This document shows positions 37,441 through 50,099 of a DNA stretch of 64,000 nt, piece by piece. A program made the translations under genes and the position numbers. The notes beneath the pieces are model-generated. The model did no database searches, had not been told where the DNA came from, and saw only the letters and a program-made list of their open reading frames with translations. The DNA comes from Atopsyche davidsoni. Taxonomy: Eukaryota > Arthropoda > Insecta > Trichoptera > Hydrobiosidae. Position 1 is the stretch's first letter. The number at the start of each line of letters is the position of its first letter. Where the stretch lies: positions 12,179,001 to 12,243,000 of the forward strand of contig JAILWY010000026.1 of the NCBI GenBank assembly GCA_022113835.1, read 5' to 3'.

Positions 37441-39944
37441 AGCTTGTCACAGAAATCATTATGAAAAAAATGGAGAAATGGTTTATTTATATAGTTCATA
37501 TTTTTTGTCTGCTTTTTATTTCGATTTATTTATTCACGTATTTGATTTGTACGTGTGGATAAAACGGAAAGATTTTATAAGTCTGGCATGAAACCCGAGT
37601 ATCTAAACAATATACAAAGTGTTTCGAAAATTGTACTTGATCGACTTTATCAAAAAAGTTCCATTTAAAAAATAACCTAGTTTTTATGAAAATCAATATT
37701 CGTAACGGCTTCATTTCGCTGAAGGGAAAAAAGGATCAACAACCAAATCGTTATATTACAGATTACGATGAGTGATTCAGAAAAACTTGCCAATAGCGAG
37801 ATTAAAGCAAATAGTTTACCATATTTTGTTATAAAATATACGATATAATTTTCCAATTTTCTCCATGTGATTTTAGGAATTTATATTGTTTAAATTTTTA
37901 CCTTAATTGATACTCTTTAAAAATTCAGTTACGAATGCAAATCAATATGTTTCGATTTTACACGGCCAATAAAATAAACTAGGCATTAAAAAAAAACTTT
38001 AACGTCTATTTTAAAAGAGTTTGAATTTTTTGTAAATGAAAATATTATCAATGGTCTAAAACAAACTATTGTTTAATAATAAACATCTTCTATTTAATAA
38101 CATTTATTTTAATGTATTCGAATATCAACAAAAACATTCATACTTTCACCAATATACAATTCCTTTAAAAAATTCCAATATAATTTTTACTAGAAACGCT
38201 TCGTACATAATATACAGCCAATCATAGTCCACTTTTCATATGCCATGAATAATAAATCACACCTATTTACGTATATCTTACATAGTTTTTGGTGTCAGAG
38301 GGCTATTCTACTTTCACAGTATTATTCAGAATTTATAAAAAGAGCTCTTTTTGGGGGATTTTGAAAACTGGTCATTATTTTTACAGAGGCGGACCATCAT
38401 TTTTCATCGAATTTCTTTGGCTGGAACGACCTTTTATGACCTATGCCAGGTAACTCAGTTGTTTCTCCAAGGTTTTCTTACTTGCGTTTCTCTTTGTTAC
38501 ACTAGTTACGTGGAACCTGTGATATATTCGCAGGTGTAGTAAAATTTGTTTTAATTGTTTTCAAAAATCATAGTGACTAGCTTATTTTTTCATATTATTT
38601 ATGGATAAAAAAATTACTGGTACATTTTCTAATATACACACCTGGCCTTCATTAAAAACTGGAAAATTCTTGTATAATATTTTAGTACATTAAATTTAGT
38701 ACATTGTTTAAAAAAATGTAATTTAATAAAATCGTTTTATTATAAGCTTTCGACTATAAAATCCTTTTTTTAAATTTGAAAATATGAGTTATTGAAAACA
38801 TTTTCTAAGCATTTTGTTTATTATATTTATCCAATTTTAAATATTATCAAAAATGATATGTTACAAAATACGTCATATTTTCCATATTTATTTTCGTAGT
38901 ATCTCATTTACTACCTTACTATAATAAACACATACATTTTTCAAAAAAAATCTTTCATATTTGAGATTTAATAATATCCTAGCCTTTTACATAAAAATAA
39001 ATAAAATCACAGCCTTCTAAAATAAATAAATTACTTTCGTGTCTATAAATTAAAGAGCAGAAGTAGTTCCTGATCTAATTATTTCACGAAAATTATAGAT
39101 ATCATTGGTTGACTAATAATGCTAATAGGTTTTTTTGGTGATACTTTAAAACAGTTTGCCACCCCTTTCACCTAGAACTAGCCATGAAAGCGCAATATTC
39201 TATGGGCTGTTCCACTGTAACACGCATGGTCATTCAACGGCGTTTTTTTTTTTACTCAAAGCTTTTATTCCTATCGATGGGTCGTTCTTCTGTATAGCGC
39301 TAATGATTTCCACATTACGTCATGGAAATTTCCACAAAACAATTTCTGATTACAGTCACAACGAACGATGATTCGAGATTTTTAAACAAGCTATTATCGT
39401 TATTGACATTATTATATTAATTGAATATTTAATGAAACAGAATACAATTCGATAGACCAAGCAAAATACACAATACTTCAGCAGCATATAAAATTAGCAT
39501 TTAAATAAATAAATAAAATATTATATGAAAATGAGTGCACAATAATATATATATATATATATATATTTATATCTAGAATTCTGGTTTGCTTGGTTCTGAT
39601 AATATCTTTGTTCTTAATTCTATAACCCTACTAATATTCCTGTACTGATCACCTGTTATAACATAACAAATATATTGTCGTAGAAAGAAAATTGGTTCTG
39701 GTAAATATAAACTGTTGTTTCTTTAATTTATTCCGGAAATATGATATGGGGTTATTCCTTAAATATACTTAAATTGTACACATAAACATAAAACAATGCA
39801 ATTTATTTTTCAATAGCTTTCTGAAGATAGAAACCCAAGCAAAAACTCTTATAAAATACGTTCAAACCAATCAAAGTACTAAAATAACACGTAAGATTCA
39901 AATAAGGCTGTGTCGTGATATTTGAACTTGTAGGCTTTTTTTCA

Positions 39945-40215
39945 GTGGTGGCGTGTGGCACGCTCGCGACAAGTCCCTGGGCTGGGCACAGTGTACAGTA
40001 ATAACCTTTCTTAATGCTGGACTGATTTTCTTCAGTCATCGATTGGGTCGTTCAACCTCTGGTCTGTTCAGCTTCTCGCGGGCTTACATCATGCGCCGCT
40101 TTTTCGGGGTTACGGCACTGGGAACGATGGACTCGTTTGATAAACCCACCGGAACTGGGCACAACAGGAAGTTCTCAATTGGAGTACGGAGCTCATTGGA
40201 TTTTTCCTACGCTTA
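39945..40215. other. Unidentified GC-richer, coding-like patch
   Basis: A GC-richer island in an AT-rich region, open for 60-87 codons on both strands. The minus-strand frame contains KKGYYCTLCPAQG, and the plus-strand frame ends shortly after DFSYA. No domain was recognised with confidence and no flanking splice sites or poly(A) tail decide it. It could be a decayed transposon or a processed gene fragment. Confidence 0.25.
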
Positions 40216-43200
40216 AAATAGTGTTTAATAAAAACTGGTGACCCCTATTTGGGTATGTTGGTTTTTATGGTAGAATTATGTACTTTCAAAGGCAATTTTG
40301 CTTGCCTGTAATCTAGGTAACCCTTTAAGGTGGATTTCATGCAGTAAACAATTGGTAGAAACATATTAACGTTCATACAAAGCGTTATGGATACTTTCAT
40401 ACGTGTCCAGCCAAATAAAACATTTATCTAAAATTATTATGTTTTTTAAATACTCCCATAGAATAAAATAATTCGAAAAGGTGAATATAGAATATTTTTT
40501 ACGATTTCTGTATTTATTTATGCCTTCGTGCTTGGTATTAAGATTGTTGAATTGATTATGCAATTTAAGGTTTTTTAACCGTTTTCAAATCAATTATAAT
40601 ACATTTGGTATAATAATAAATAAATTATATTGATATTGGCTATATCAGGACATTTCATGATTTATAGAGATTGAAAATTTTCCATATAAAGACATGTTAT
40701 ATCCATAAAAGACAATTAACATACGCACTATAGCCTCAAATAAAATACAAAAAAATACTCTACAAATGCTTACATGAATATTTCAAATCTTTTCCAAAAT
40801 GTATACGACCATCTTTGTCTCAACAAATTCGTTTCAACACGTTCAATACATATTTATTATTTGTTCTTATAATAAAACACATATAAATACTCGAAATTAG
40901 TAAGCGTTAAGGTTTTTGTACGATACATTAGTCGATTATGCAAAGTATAAATATTCATGTAGATTTAAATTTATTCTTAAAAAAAAAAACGAATTATATT
41001 AAAGTTAAAATATAAAAGGGGTCAATAGCCAAATGCTTCAGTTTCTCAAGAAGTTGCACGCGATCCTTAAAAAAAGCTACTAAAAAATGACGAGAAATTA
41101 AAATACAAAATAATCAATGTGAAATTGTACCTAATGTTTTTTTACGTTTAATTATAAGTCATATTATACATATTCAAATATATTAAATGATCAATATCAA
41201 CTTCAAAAGAAATTTATAATCTTTATTAAAAAAAAAAAATTGTCGACACGAACTGATAATCAATCATAGTAATAGGTGCTTTTTTATGATCATTACATAT
41301 GAAGTGAGTATTATCGGTGATGGTCAGTATAGTTGCTTTTCAAGCAGTTGATCCGGGTTTGATTCTTAGCCGTCGTACATTTTTTTAATCTCTTACTAAA
41401 ACTTAAATTTGTATACTTATATTTTCGTAGAAATGTAATGACCTATGAACTTTCTTATCTGGTTGTTTTATTTACGCTAATGGCGGTGAGTATGGCGTAA
41501 TTTACATACACGAAAGTTTTATTCACACTGCTTATCATTATATAGTAAGTAATATGTAACGTTTTAAAAAATCACTTATTCAAACCCCTCACTACACGGC
41601 GTGGAAAAAGTTATGTATATTTGTCACTGTTTCGAGTATCTTACGAAGATTTAAAACATAGTACGTAATAAGTAAGACTGTATGAATATTTAAAGCAAAC
41701 ATTTTGAAGTTTAAATTATTTAAATAACGTCGAAGTAAAAATCAGTTTATAAATTTTACAAAAGCCTTTAGGATTGACCTGTGTGATGATGATATTATTA
41801 TTTCTTCGTAAGTCTTGAGTGTTTATTATATTTGCATTAAGAATTGAGATTATTAAATCATCATCGCACACAATCCCTCTTTCATAAATATATATTTCAT
41901 GTCTTTTAAACAATTTACCAGGTTTGTTTATATTTTTAAGCAATATTTTTAACACAGTAATAAAAAAACTGTTTCCATTTCAACAATATTTATTGCACAA
42001 TCGATTTATATTATATTTATTATTTCATAACTTCAATCTATAACAAAATAAACACTTTTTACTAAATACATTCGAAATATTTATTTAGAATGGCACACAG
42101 AAAGCCTACATTCACCTGCAAAAATAAAATTACGGAAAATACATTATTTTGTACATTATTTCTTTACACATTTTTTTGGTATTATATTTATCCAGTTATA
42201 TTGGAACGAACCAAAAGTTAAAAAAGAAAGTTATATCGCAACTTTATTTCTTTTGATTTCATTCTGTTAGAATTACTAAGCAAATCTGTTGTATTTTTCA
42301 TAAAAAAAAGTTTCACCCTAGAAATAAAAAGACATGGAAATGATTTTTAGGTGTTACACATGTACTTATCTACCTACACGTCAATCAATAATTCTGTTGA
42401 CAATAGAATAACTGTGTAAACATCAAAGGACATTGTCTATAGAAAACTTTATCGATCAGTTAGGCTTTCAAAGTACTTTAATGGGTAGTTTTCCTCGAAA
42501 ATGAAATCACTATTTGTATAACCCAAATGATATCGTTTCACAGCAACTTACAGCTAAATTTCTTTGGTATTTTACTTAAAGCAAAGTGTTGACAATATAA
42601 TATATAATATAAGCAAATGTAAGAAACTTTATTTATTAAAAATATATAAATATTTCAAAAATTGAAGGAAGAGTAATTGTATATTTTATACAAGTAAAAC
42701 AAAATAGGATATTTATTTTTTTATATTGAATATCTTTGAGTCGTTTTGAGTAACGCAGTCGATTAGTCCATGTTGGAAATTATTTCTTTGTATGATGATG
42801 ATTATATAATTAAAGCGGTACATCTTCTGATATCTGGTGAAACATATAGAGAGGTATGACTGTTCTGTATCCATAATATATCTTGATAAAAGCTACCATC
42901 TTACACAGTACCAATCCCGAATGGGATATGTAGGAATGATTGGAAGGGATTTGCATATTATCGGTAATCATGGTTAAATTGGCGACAGAATCAAGTACAG
43001 GAAGACCGTAGTAAATAATAAAAAAAGCCAAAGCAGTACTCGCCTATTCAGCAGCTCATCGATGACATGTACTGGTGAATATGCTAGTTTCGTATTTGAA
43101 GCCACAAATGAAATAAACCTCAAAAAAAAAACGTTGGCATCTTACAAGCTTAAACATAAATTCAATTTCTAAAAGTTAAATATATTATAACAAGAGAGGG

Positions 43201-43482
43201 TAACTTAACATAGTTATAAGAGTATATTTTTTATACATTCATCTAGATTCACTCGAATAAAAAATATCAACTTGAAAACATGTTTTATACTGAATATTAA
43301 AAACTATTGACGCGTCTAGGAGCACATATAGTTATCATTTTCTCACATCGATTTAATTATATAATACATTATATGGAGTTATCAGCTAGTAATGATCTTT
43401 AATTAATATATTTTCATATAATTTTATATACTATGGAATAACTGATGATCTCGGTACTGTAGCCTGGCAGGAGTTGCCGAAC

Positions 43483-46400
43483 TCAGGCCGTGCGAGACGT
43501 CCTTCCACTCTCGGAGGTTTCTGTCTTATTCTCCTGCTTGATTGACTGAGCTAACCACAGCGCCAATACTATTCCAATGACCTGGAAGAAACGATATCAT
43601 GAAACAAAAGCCTACTTAAACCCATATATTTGATATCTTACAAATAAAATTCAGTACACAGGTTTGAATACAAATTATTTTTAATGTATTTTGTTTAAAT
43701 AATAAATCCACATTTTTCATTCGTACAGGTTTATTGTATATTCAACATATAAGAATTTGACTTATAAATATACTGATGGATGGTGAATTTTTGATACCCG
43801 TAGTGATGTGGGCTCGAATCCCACCAGTTTATTGTAATCATTTCATGAAATTCTAAATAAATTTGTACTAAAACATAAAAATGAACTAGATAAGGCAAGA
43901 CATGGACATAAGATTTCCATTATCTACGCTGTATTGAATTAATGGTCAATGGCAGTGTTGACATAATAATGACATATAATTAAGCACATGATGCTTGATG
44001 TAGTACAAAATATTAACTATGAAATACTGTTTATTCCTCTGTCAGCTATTCGCCAAGTGTCCTTTTAAACGGTAGTGTTAATTTTGACATGTTATAACTA
44101 CTTGTCATACTAACAGCAAACATTGGCATTTCATTTTCAGTTAGCACAGTAGGTCATGTAATATTTCTCGTTACGTAGTATTAAAACTCGACCTATTAAA
44201 AAAGTTATTAGCTTTGTTGGTCTGAATTATGAATCCACGTAAACATGATTGCTGGTTTGTTTGCTCGTAATATAACTGGATGTTTGGATAGTTAGAAATA
44301 AAAGTTTTTTTTTTAAGGAGTCAAGCTATCGATTGCTTTCAATGTGACCTTTTGAATTAATAACGAAATAATTAACCATTATCTGTGCATGCGTAATCAA
44401 AAGGACGGTTTGCTAAAACTATACATATTTGGAATCTATAAATATGTTTATTGATACTCGTTTATCGTCAGATTCATTCCGCTCTACCTTGGCTATAGAT
44501 ATGAGATTGATTTCCTTTTTGCATTTTAACACTACTACCAAAACTACCGGCAATTAATATACTTCACATGAAAAATTTTGAAGCTATAAATAAAAATATT
44601 GTGTTGCGATCTATAAAAATGACGAAGTATACATGGCGGTTACTTTAAAATTAAGTTCAAAACAGCTTTACCCAAAAGATAGTCGCATAAAACGAGATGT
44701 CAGTTAAACAATTTGCATATAGGCTTGTGGATGATGAAAATGCATGTAAGGGTAGAAATACAAATAAGTCGAATTCTTATAGAACAGTGCTTCTCAAAGT
44801 GGTCCCTACGGACCCCAGGTGGTCCCTGAGATCATTCAGGGGGGTCCTTAGAAAATTAAAATCGATTTGGGGGTCCCTGGACAACGTCAGGGGGTCCGCG
44901 CAAGGTTTAGTAAAATATAAATATAGGCAGGTGCAAAAATACAATTAATAACAGGCATCGCGGTGAGTCAGGTAGGTTAATACAGGAACGCAATAGTCTA
45001 TAATATGAATTTATGTAGTTTTTCACCCAGGGTCCGTAGGCAAGTTTTGACTATGAAAGGGAGTCCATGGGCAAGTTTTGACTATGAAAGGGGGTCCGTG
45101 GGGAAATTTGACTATGACAGGGGGTCCGTTGGCAAGTTTTGACTATGAAAGGGGGTCCGTAGGCCAAAATAATTTGAGAGCCACTGTTTTAGAAGGTCTT
45201 AGAACACAATATAAAGTATGAAGAAATTGCAAATGATAAATGTATTTGTGTATCAGTAGATATTACAAAGTGTAGAAGGACTACACTATTTTCCCCATGA
45301 ACACTAAATCAGAATAAATTTATGCTTAGCGGGAAGGTCGCCGGCCTCCTCTGAGAAGAGGCACCCGATAAAGAAGATATTACAAACGCAATGGGTGGAA
45401 ATGGTATGTGCGTAAGTTGTACTGTTCGAACCTCGAGGAAGCAGAAGACAATGCCGGTGACTATGACGGCTATGCCCGCTCCGTGCACGGTCTCCAAGAT
45501 GCGGTCCTCGCAGCCCGTGGGGTAGTAGGCCTTCTGCACCACGCACTCGCTGCGGCGGCTCTGCTCGGCCTGCTGCGCCTGGGCCGCGCTGGGGGAGCTG
45601 TCCCCTCCGCCGCTCCCGGGGCAGCAGGACGCGGGGGGCACGGGGATGTTGTTGCTCACCTCGTTGTAGTCCTCTGGCCCGATCACCCCGCAGCAGTGCA
45701 GCTGGGCAAGAGTAAAAACACCCGTCAAACGAAATTCTGACGCTGTTTCTTTTAAATATCACCCGAGTGACTTTTTATTTAGACAAGGTTGTGAATTGAA
45801 GAAATAGGATATTCTGCTGAAAATTTTTAATTTAACATCAAGTCTTATTAACATTTTCTCCTAAGTGTCTTTTTATGCCACGGAAATCTAGCTAGAATGT
45901 GTAATATGATGCCTCTTTCCTCTTTGCAGGAACGCAGCATATATCGAAGAAATGCCTGCGGGGAATCTACCCCGCAGGGAAAGGATGCCTTTCTTTCAGC
46001 TTCTTTTTATTTTTGAGAAAAAAGAAACGCCCCTGTAACCCGGTAGGTGCTCGATGGCGGTCCCGGGTACGGGTTGCAAAAAAAAAAAAGGTTGTGAATT
46101 GAAGAAATAGAATATTCTGCTGAAACTCTTACTTAGAAATCGTAAGGTATGATGTATGAGCTAAATTGGGTATGTAATGTAAGTGTAATACGATTGAAAA
46201 GAAGCATAAATAACACAATAATCATTAACTTTTTTACATAAAAGGAGAAAATGACAGTATAAATTATTCATTAACGGAATGGGTTCAACGATAAAATCAA
46301 GATACATGCCGGTACGTCAAACTTTATTTTAAGGTCAAGAATAAATTCATATTAACAAAATATTGATTATTTTAGATTGCTTTTATTTAATCAAATTTAA

Positions 46401-49400
46401 ACCGACTAGATAATTTTGATGAGACTTGCGCTAAGTGGTCTCAAGAGTCAATGAACTCACAAGTAAAAACAGAACAAGAAATGCGAAAAAACTCTTACAT
46501 TCATTTGCAGCTTGTCCCAGAAGACTCGGTGTCCCGAATCTGCCTTGTTCTTGATGAAAGACTCCCGGAGGTGCTTCTTGACTGTGGTCTCCATCTGAGG
46601 TCTCAGAGCTGCTGCAGCAATGCCCACAGACAGCTCCAGAATGATGATCAGCGCCAGGCAACCAGCAAACTAAGGACAAATGCATTTGTGATATACTTAT
46701 GTAATTTATTGTTACAAATTTAATATTCTTTCGTCTGGATTAGTAGTTTATCCTTTGTGTATGAGATTTAGAATAATATATTTACTGAATCATGTTACTC
46801 AAAGTCAGTAGGGCGGGTGACTTAAAAACGAATGACTATTACCGTCTTACGAAGTAATTTAATGAGAGCTTGCCGTAAAGTTTAAAATCTTTAGGTTCGC
46901 TTTTGCTTCAAAAAAAAATTAGAACCTATTTTTTTACCAGGAATAAGCTAGGCTTAAGATATATCGCTGCACGAAGTTTGCTACGACTTTTCAAGCTATC
47001 TTTTTAAGCAAAAGACGATTTACAGATTAATTAATAAACGTTTTGAAAAACATTGATGCTAACTTGGAGATACTTCGTTAATCAAGGGTTTGGCAAAAAA
47101 ATATTATTGACCACGTTAACTTGTTTTTTTTATTAAAATCCGCATGAAATGGAAATGTTCAAAATAAACTCAAGCCTATTATAAATAAAAGTTTATTTAA
47201 AGATTTTTTTTCACACATTAGGAAAAAAAATGTGTTCAGCACTTTATATTTCCTGTAATTATTTTTTCGAACATAAACAGGATTTATGAATATGCCTGCC
47301 ATATGCATAAAATTCAACTCATTTTGACAGTCTCGTATTACTGTCATAAAGATCGTATACGTTTGTTTATCCTTTTTTTAAAGAAATATTATTAGTATTG
47401 ATATTAAAACTATATATATAGTATAATAGATGTTTCAAATTCCATTTGTGTTTTCACATAAAATTCTATATGGTTAAACAAACAATTATTATCAGAGCCT
47501 TTATTATTAGATGCATAATGCAAAAAATTAAGAAAGATACCCACTATATAACACTGAGATAACAAAGGTTATTATTTTTATCATAAATGAATTGTCAAAG
47601 AGTTTTTTGTAGATAATATTGAGATCCTCCATATTCAGGATCGTATGAAGTGGAGCACATTCAGACATTGTTGTGAATATTGAGTGGACACTGAAAATAG
47701 CGTCAAGGGCTGCTGAGTGGCCCAAAGAGTAGTACTCGTAGATTAGAGTAGAGTAGAAAGCCTACGTGCAAAATCAAACGGCTTAATTTTAACCAGTGTT
47801 GAATCTGAATTAAACTTGAACTATAATTTTCAGTAGAAATTCCTTTGAAATTCCATGTTGTCATGGGTTTTAAGTGGCATTCATTTTGACGAAGGGGAAG
47901 TCATTAAGGAGTTCTGCCGTGTCGGCCAGCTTGAGCCGAATTTCGCATTCAAAAAAGTGCTTATAACGTTTGAATAGTTTTTTTAATGCTGGGCAAATAA
48001 CTTCCTTAGTGACTTTGAAAAGAATAAATCGCCGACTATGATAAGAATTGCTAATAATTACTACTTGTAACATTGTCCATTGTTTACTTGCTCGTGTCGG
48101 AAAATTGGACGTTTGATTTGATCGAAGTTTAAATCGTGATTTTTGTATAACTGTCAGGTTTTGATTGGTGGTCTCGTTTAATAAAAATTTACAAAAAAAC
48201 ATTTTTTGGTTTGGTTATCAGAAATTTCTGTATTTTTTTATATTTTTCCTCTAAATTTACACTCGATAAAAATTATATCAAACTTAAAAATTTACTCTCA
48301 ATATATTTTACAACTTTAAATTTTGACTTTCTCGTTTAGAGATTAGAGAAAAAATAGATTGTAACATTCATTTTTTATTGAAATAGATCGATATGGGGAA
48401 AGTAAAATATGGATAAATTTTCAAATGAATTAGGTCTATCTTAATGATCTAACCGTGTCTCTGCTATTAATTGTATTTTTTAATGCTTTTAATTTACTTA
48501 CGCAGAATTCGAACTGACAATTATTCGGTAATTTACACAGGAATCTCTAAGTTATTCTGAGCATAAAAAGGCAAATTGCGAATTTGGCCATTGCCCAGCC
48601 CCGACGAAGATACCATCAGTTGGCGTGTCCTGTCGGTGTTGTGTTCGGTTTAGTGTTCGTGTAGAGCTACCGAAAAACTATTATTTTCAGGAATATAAAA
48701 GATATGACCGTATTGTGAGACAATATGCGTTGATACAACATGCGTGTTAATAGCGATCTAATAGCATAATTTAATCCAAATATTAATATGACTTAAAACA
48801 CGCTTATTATTCTGTAAACCTCGCGGAACTGTTAACAGCAATCAAACGCATGTCTATTAAATGATGCAATAATTTTTTTTTACAATAAAATTTGTTGTTA
48901 CGTGTTTAAGCTACCGCGTGTTACGTTACAATAGAAACTCGATTATCCGGATCGAAGTGGAACAAGGAAGGTTCGGATAGTGAAAATCCGGGAAATAGAT
49001 TCTGCGCAATACCTTTTGTGAAAAAGTATTCATTTTAAAAAATAAAATGGTATTAATCTCAATAAAGTCATATTTATAACATATTATAAAAAAACATATT
49101 TTTAATTGAAAAGTTTTACTTTTCAATATTCAAAAATAAATCATGATTTCTCGTAGGTCATAATTTATATTTAAAAATTAACAATTTTAACATATATTTA
49201 GTAATATTTTTGTTTCTGGTCTTAGATTTATTGTTTTATAATTGTTTGAATAGCGACAGAGGTGTAAAAAATGAAATCACTCACAATATAAAGAAGCTTG
49301 ACGCTTTCTTTGATGGCTCCAAAGCAGCCAAAAGCGGCGATGATGAGGATCAGGATTCCAATAACAATGAGCAGGATGTCAGTTTCAATACCACTGACTT

Positions 49401-49626
49401 CCCCCATGTTGGAGTACTCCTTTACATACGATATGTCTATTGACGCTGCCACGATGATCAGGATCCCAAGGATCTATGACAAAACAAACAGTGTTTAAAT
49501 AGTTAAAAAATATTTACTTGCATAGAATATAATAATATCAAGTTTCTAAATTCTATAACTCACCGCAAACACCGCATTGAAGATGAAAAGCAGGTATTTG
49601 ATGACACTCATTCCGCAGGTCTCCAT
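43483..49626 (-). CDS. Tetraspanin (CD63-like), complete five-exon gene
   Basis: A four-pass membrane organiser of the tetraspanin family, 263 residues. Coding exons in transcript order: 49564-49626, 49285-49473, 46499-46669, 45432-45701, 43483-43581, all joined in phase 0. Residues 1-21 (METCGMSVIKYLLFIFNAVFA) start TM1, with the family Lys-Tyr-Leu-Leu-Phe-x-Phe-Asn signature. Exon 2 completes TM1, the small loop and TM2 with AAFGCFGAIKES, where the usual Cys-Cys-Gly is Cys-Phe-Gly. Exon 3 has TM3 and the start of the large loop (WDKLQMN). Exon 4 has the large-loop signature LHCCG, then PASCC, a Ser/Gln/Ala-rich insert, SECV and TGCED, giving a six-Cys loop, and the start of TM4. Exon 5 finishes TM4 (VIGIVLALWLAQ), with a polar Glu at the exon 4/5 junction as in CD63-like members, and a 20-residue tail. 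The exon 4 donor (GAG|GTTCGA) is weak but required. Introns: 90, 2615, 797 and 1850 bp. Confidence 0.94.
43795..43832. repeat. tRNA-like T-arm fragment, possible SINE remnant
   Basis: GTGGGCTCGAATCCCAC with no other tRNA arms; related to fragments near 19661 and 36852. It lies in tetraspanin intron 4. Confidence 0.35.
44785..45186. mobile_element. Non-autonomous hAT-type MITE with internal tandem repeats
   Basis: The left end starts CAGTGCTTCTCAAAGTGG and the right end finishes TTTGAGAGCCACTG, inverted repeats of the hAT type. GTCCCTACGGAC near the left and GTCCGTAGG near the right continue the pairing. Flanking 8-bp duplications are TTATAGAA (44777-44784) and TTTTAGAA (45187-45194), one mismatch, as expected for hAT. 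About 402 bp, no transposase. The right part holds about four 31-bp units containing AAGTTTTGACTATGA. It lies in tetraspanin intron 4. Confidence 0.88.
45297..45376 (+). repeat. Dispersed repeat, copy 3
   Basis: An 80-bp match to 35337-35416, ending only about 55 bp from tetraspanin exon 4. It contains TTATGCTTAGCGGGAAGGTC followed by CCTCCTCTGAGAAGAGGCAC. Class unknown. Confidence 0.65.
45785..46125. mobile_element. Short retroelement insertion flanked by a 38-bp target-site duplication
   Basis: Direct repeats at 45785-45823 and 46088-46125, beginning AAGGTTGTGAATTGAAGAAA, differ by a single G/A change. Between them lie about 264 bp ending in a run of about 11 A immediately before the second repeat. 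The insert contains a stem CTGCGGGG/CCCCGCAG and a GC-rich 3' part (AACCCGGTAGGTGCTCGATG). The A tail and long duplication point to a 5'-truncated non-LTR element or SINE; the single mismatch suggests it is young. Inserted in tetraspanin intron 3. Confidence 0.75.
48925..49000. mobile_element. pogo/Tigger-like terminal repeat fragment
   Basis: AGAAACTCGATTATCCGGAT followed by an inverted TTCGGATAGTGAAAATCCGG resembles the ends of pogo/Tigger elements. No matching opposite end was found, so this is a fragment. It lies in tetraspanin intron 2. The class is recalled from general features, not from a search. Confidence 0.35.
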
Positions 49627-49716
49627 TTTGATGAGTTTTATTCACACAATTTCCAACAAAAAAAAAACAAACAATATCCACAGAAGCACTGATTTTCAAC
49701 GTAATATATTAATTGG

Positions 49717-50098
49717 TTTTTTTTTTTTTTTTTACATATTACTGTTTATTATAACAACACTCTTGGTATTTGTATTTTTGCTGAAGTTTAACGCCTGAAA
49801 GTTTTCTTTGTTGGAGCAGAGCGCGGCGCCCATCCAATAAGGCGTCGGTTTCCAATGCAGGCGAGGAACGAACTGTATGGAGCTCCACCAACTCGTTCGC
49901 AGTTGGCCGGTGGTTGAAAAATCGAATAACACCTCGCAACCCTCCAGACTTAACCTACATACTATTGCGGCTAACCTCTGCCAGTATTGGAACACCACAG
50001 AAGAATATACCGACCCTAGGAACAATACAACAAAAAACACCAGTCGATTAATCACACTGAAAGCGTGTATAAATTTTAATAAACATAAGTTAAAATAA
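49717..50098 (-). other. Transcribed-looking segment with 3' A tract: processed retrocopy or tetraspanin 5' leader
   Basis: On the minus strand a GC-richer segment (about 49800-50020) with open frames of 66 and 107 codons ends in AATAAA (the complement of 49745-49750) and then a 17-base A tract (49717-49733). That order fits a processed retrocopy of an unidentified mRNA. The 107-codon frame starts with a hydrophobic MINRLVFFVVLFLGSVYSS. No flanking duplication was found, and the segment lies 90 bases upstream of the tetraspanin ATG, so it may instead be that gene's 5' leader, with an initiator-like TTCAGTGTG near 50060. The two readings are not resolved. Confidence 0.35.
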
Positions 50099-50099
50099 T

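Larger units (their letters stand above)
36541..43482. other. Gene-poor region between SOD-like F and the tetraspanin gene
   Basis: About 7 kb. Seen: a tRNA-like T-arm fragment near 36852 (GTGGGTTCAAATCCCAC), a terminal-inverted-repeat element at 37097-37440, a short (TA)n near 39545, a GC-richer coding-like patch at 39945-40215, and the 3' end of the tetraspanin gene at the right. No gene was recognised. Confidence 0.5.

Noticed and set aside
44697..44948. 83-codon plus-strand frame
   Set aside because: Runs into the hAT MITE and is antisense to a tetraspanin intron; no gene features.
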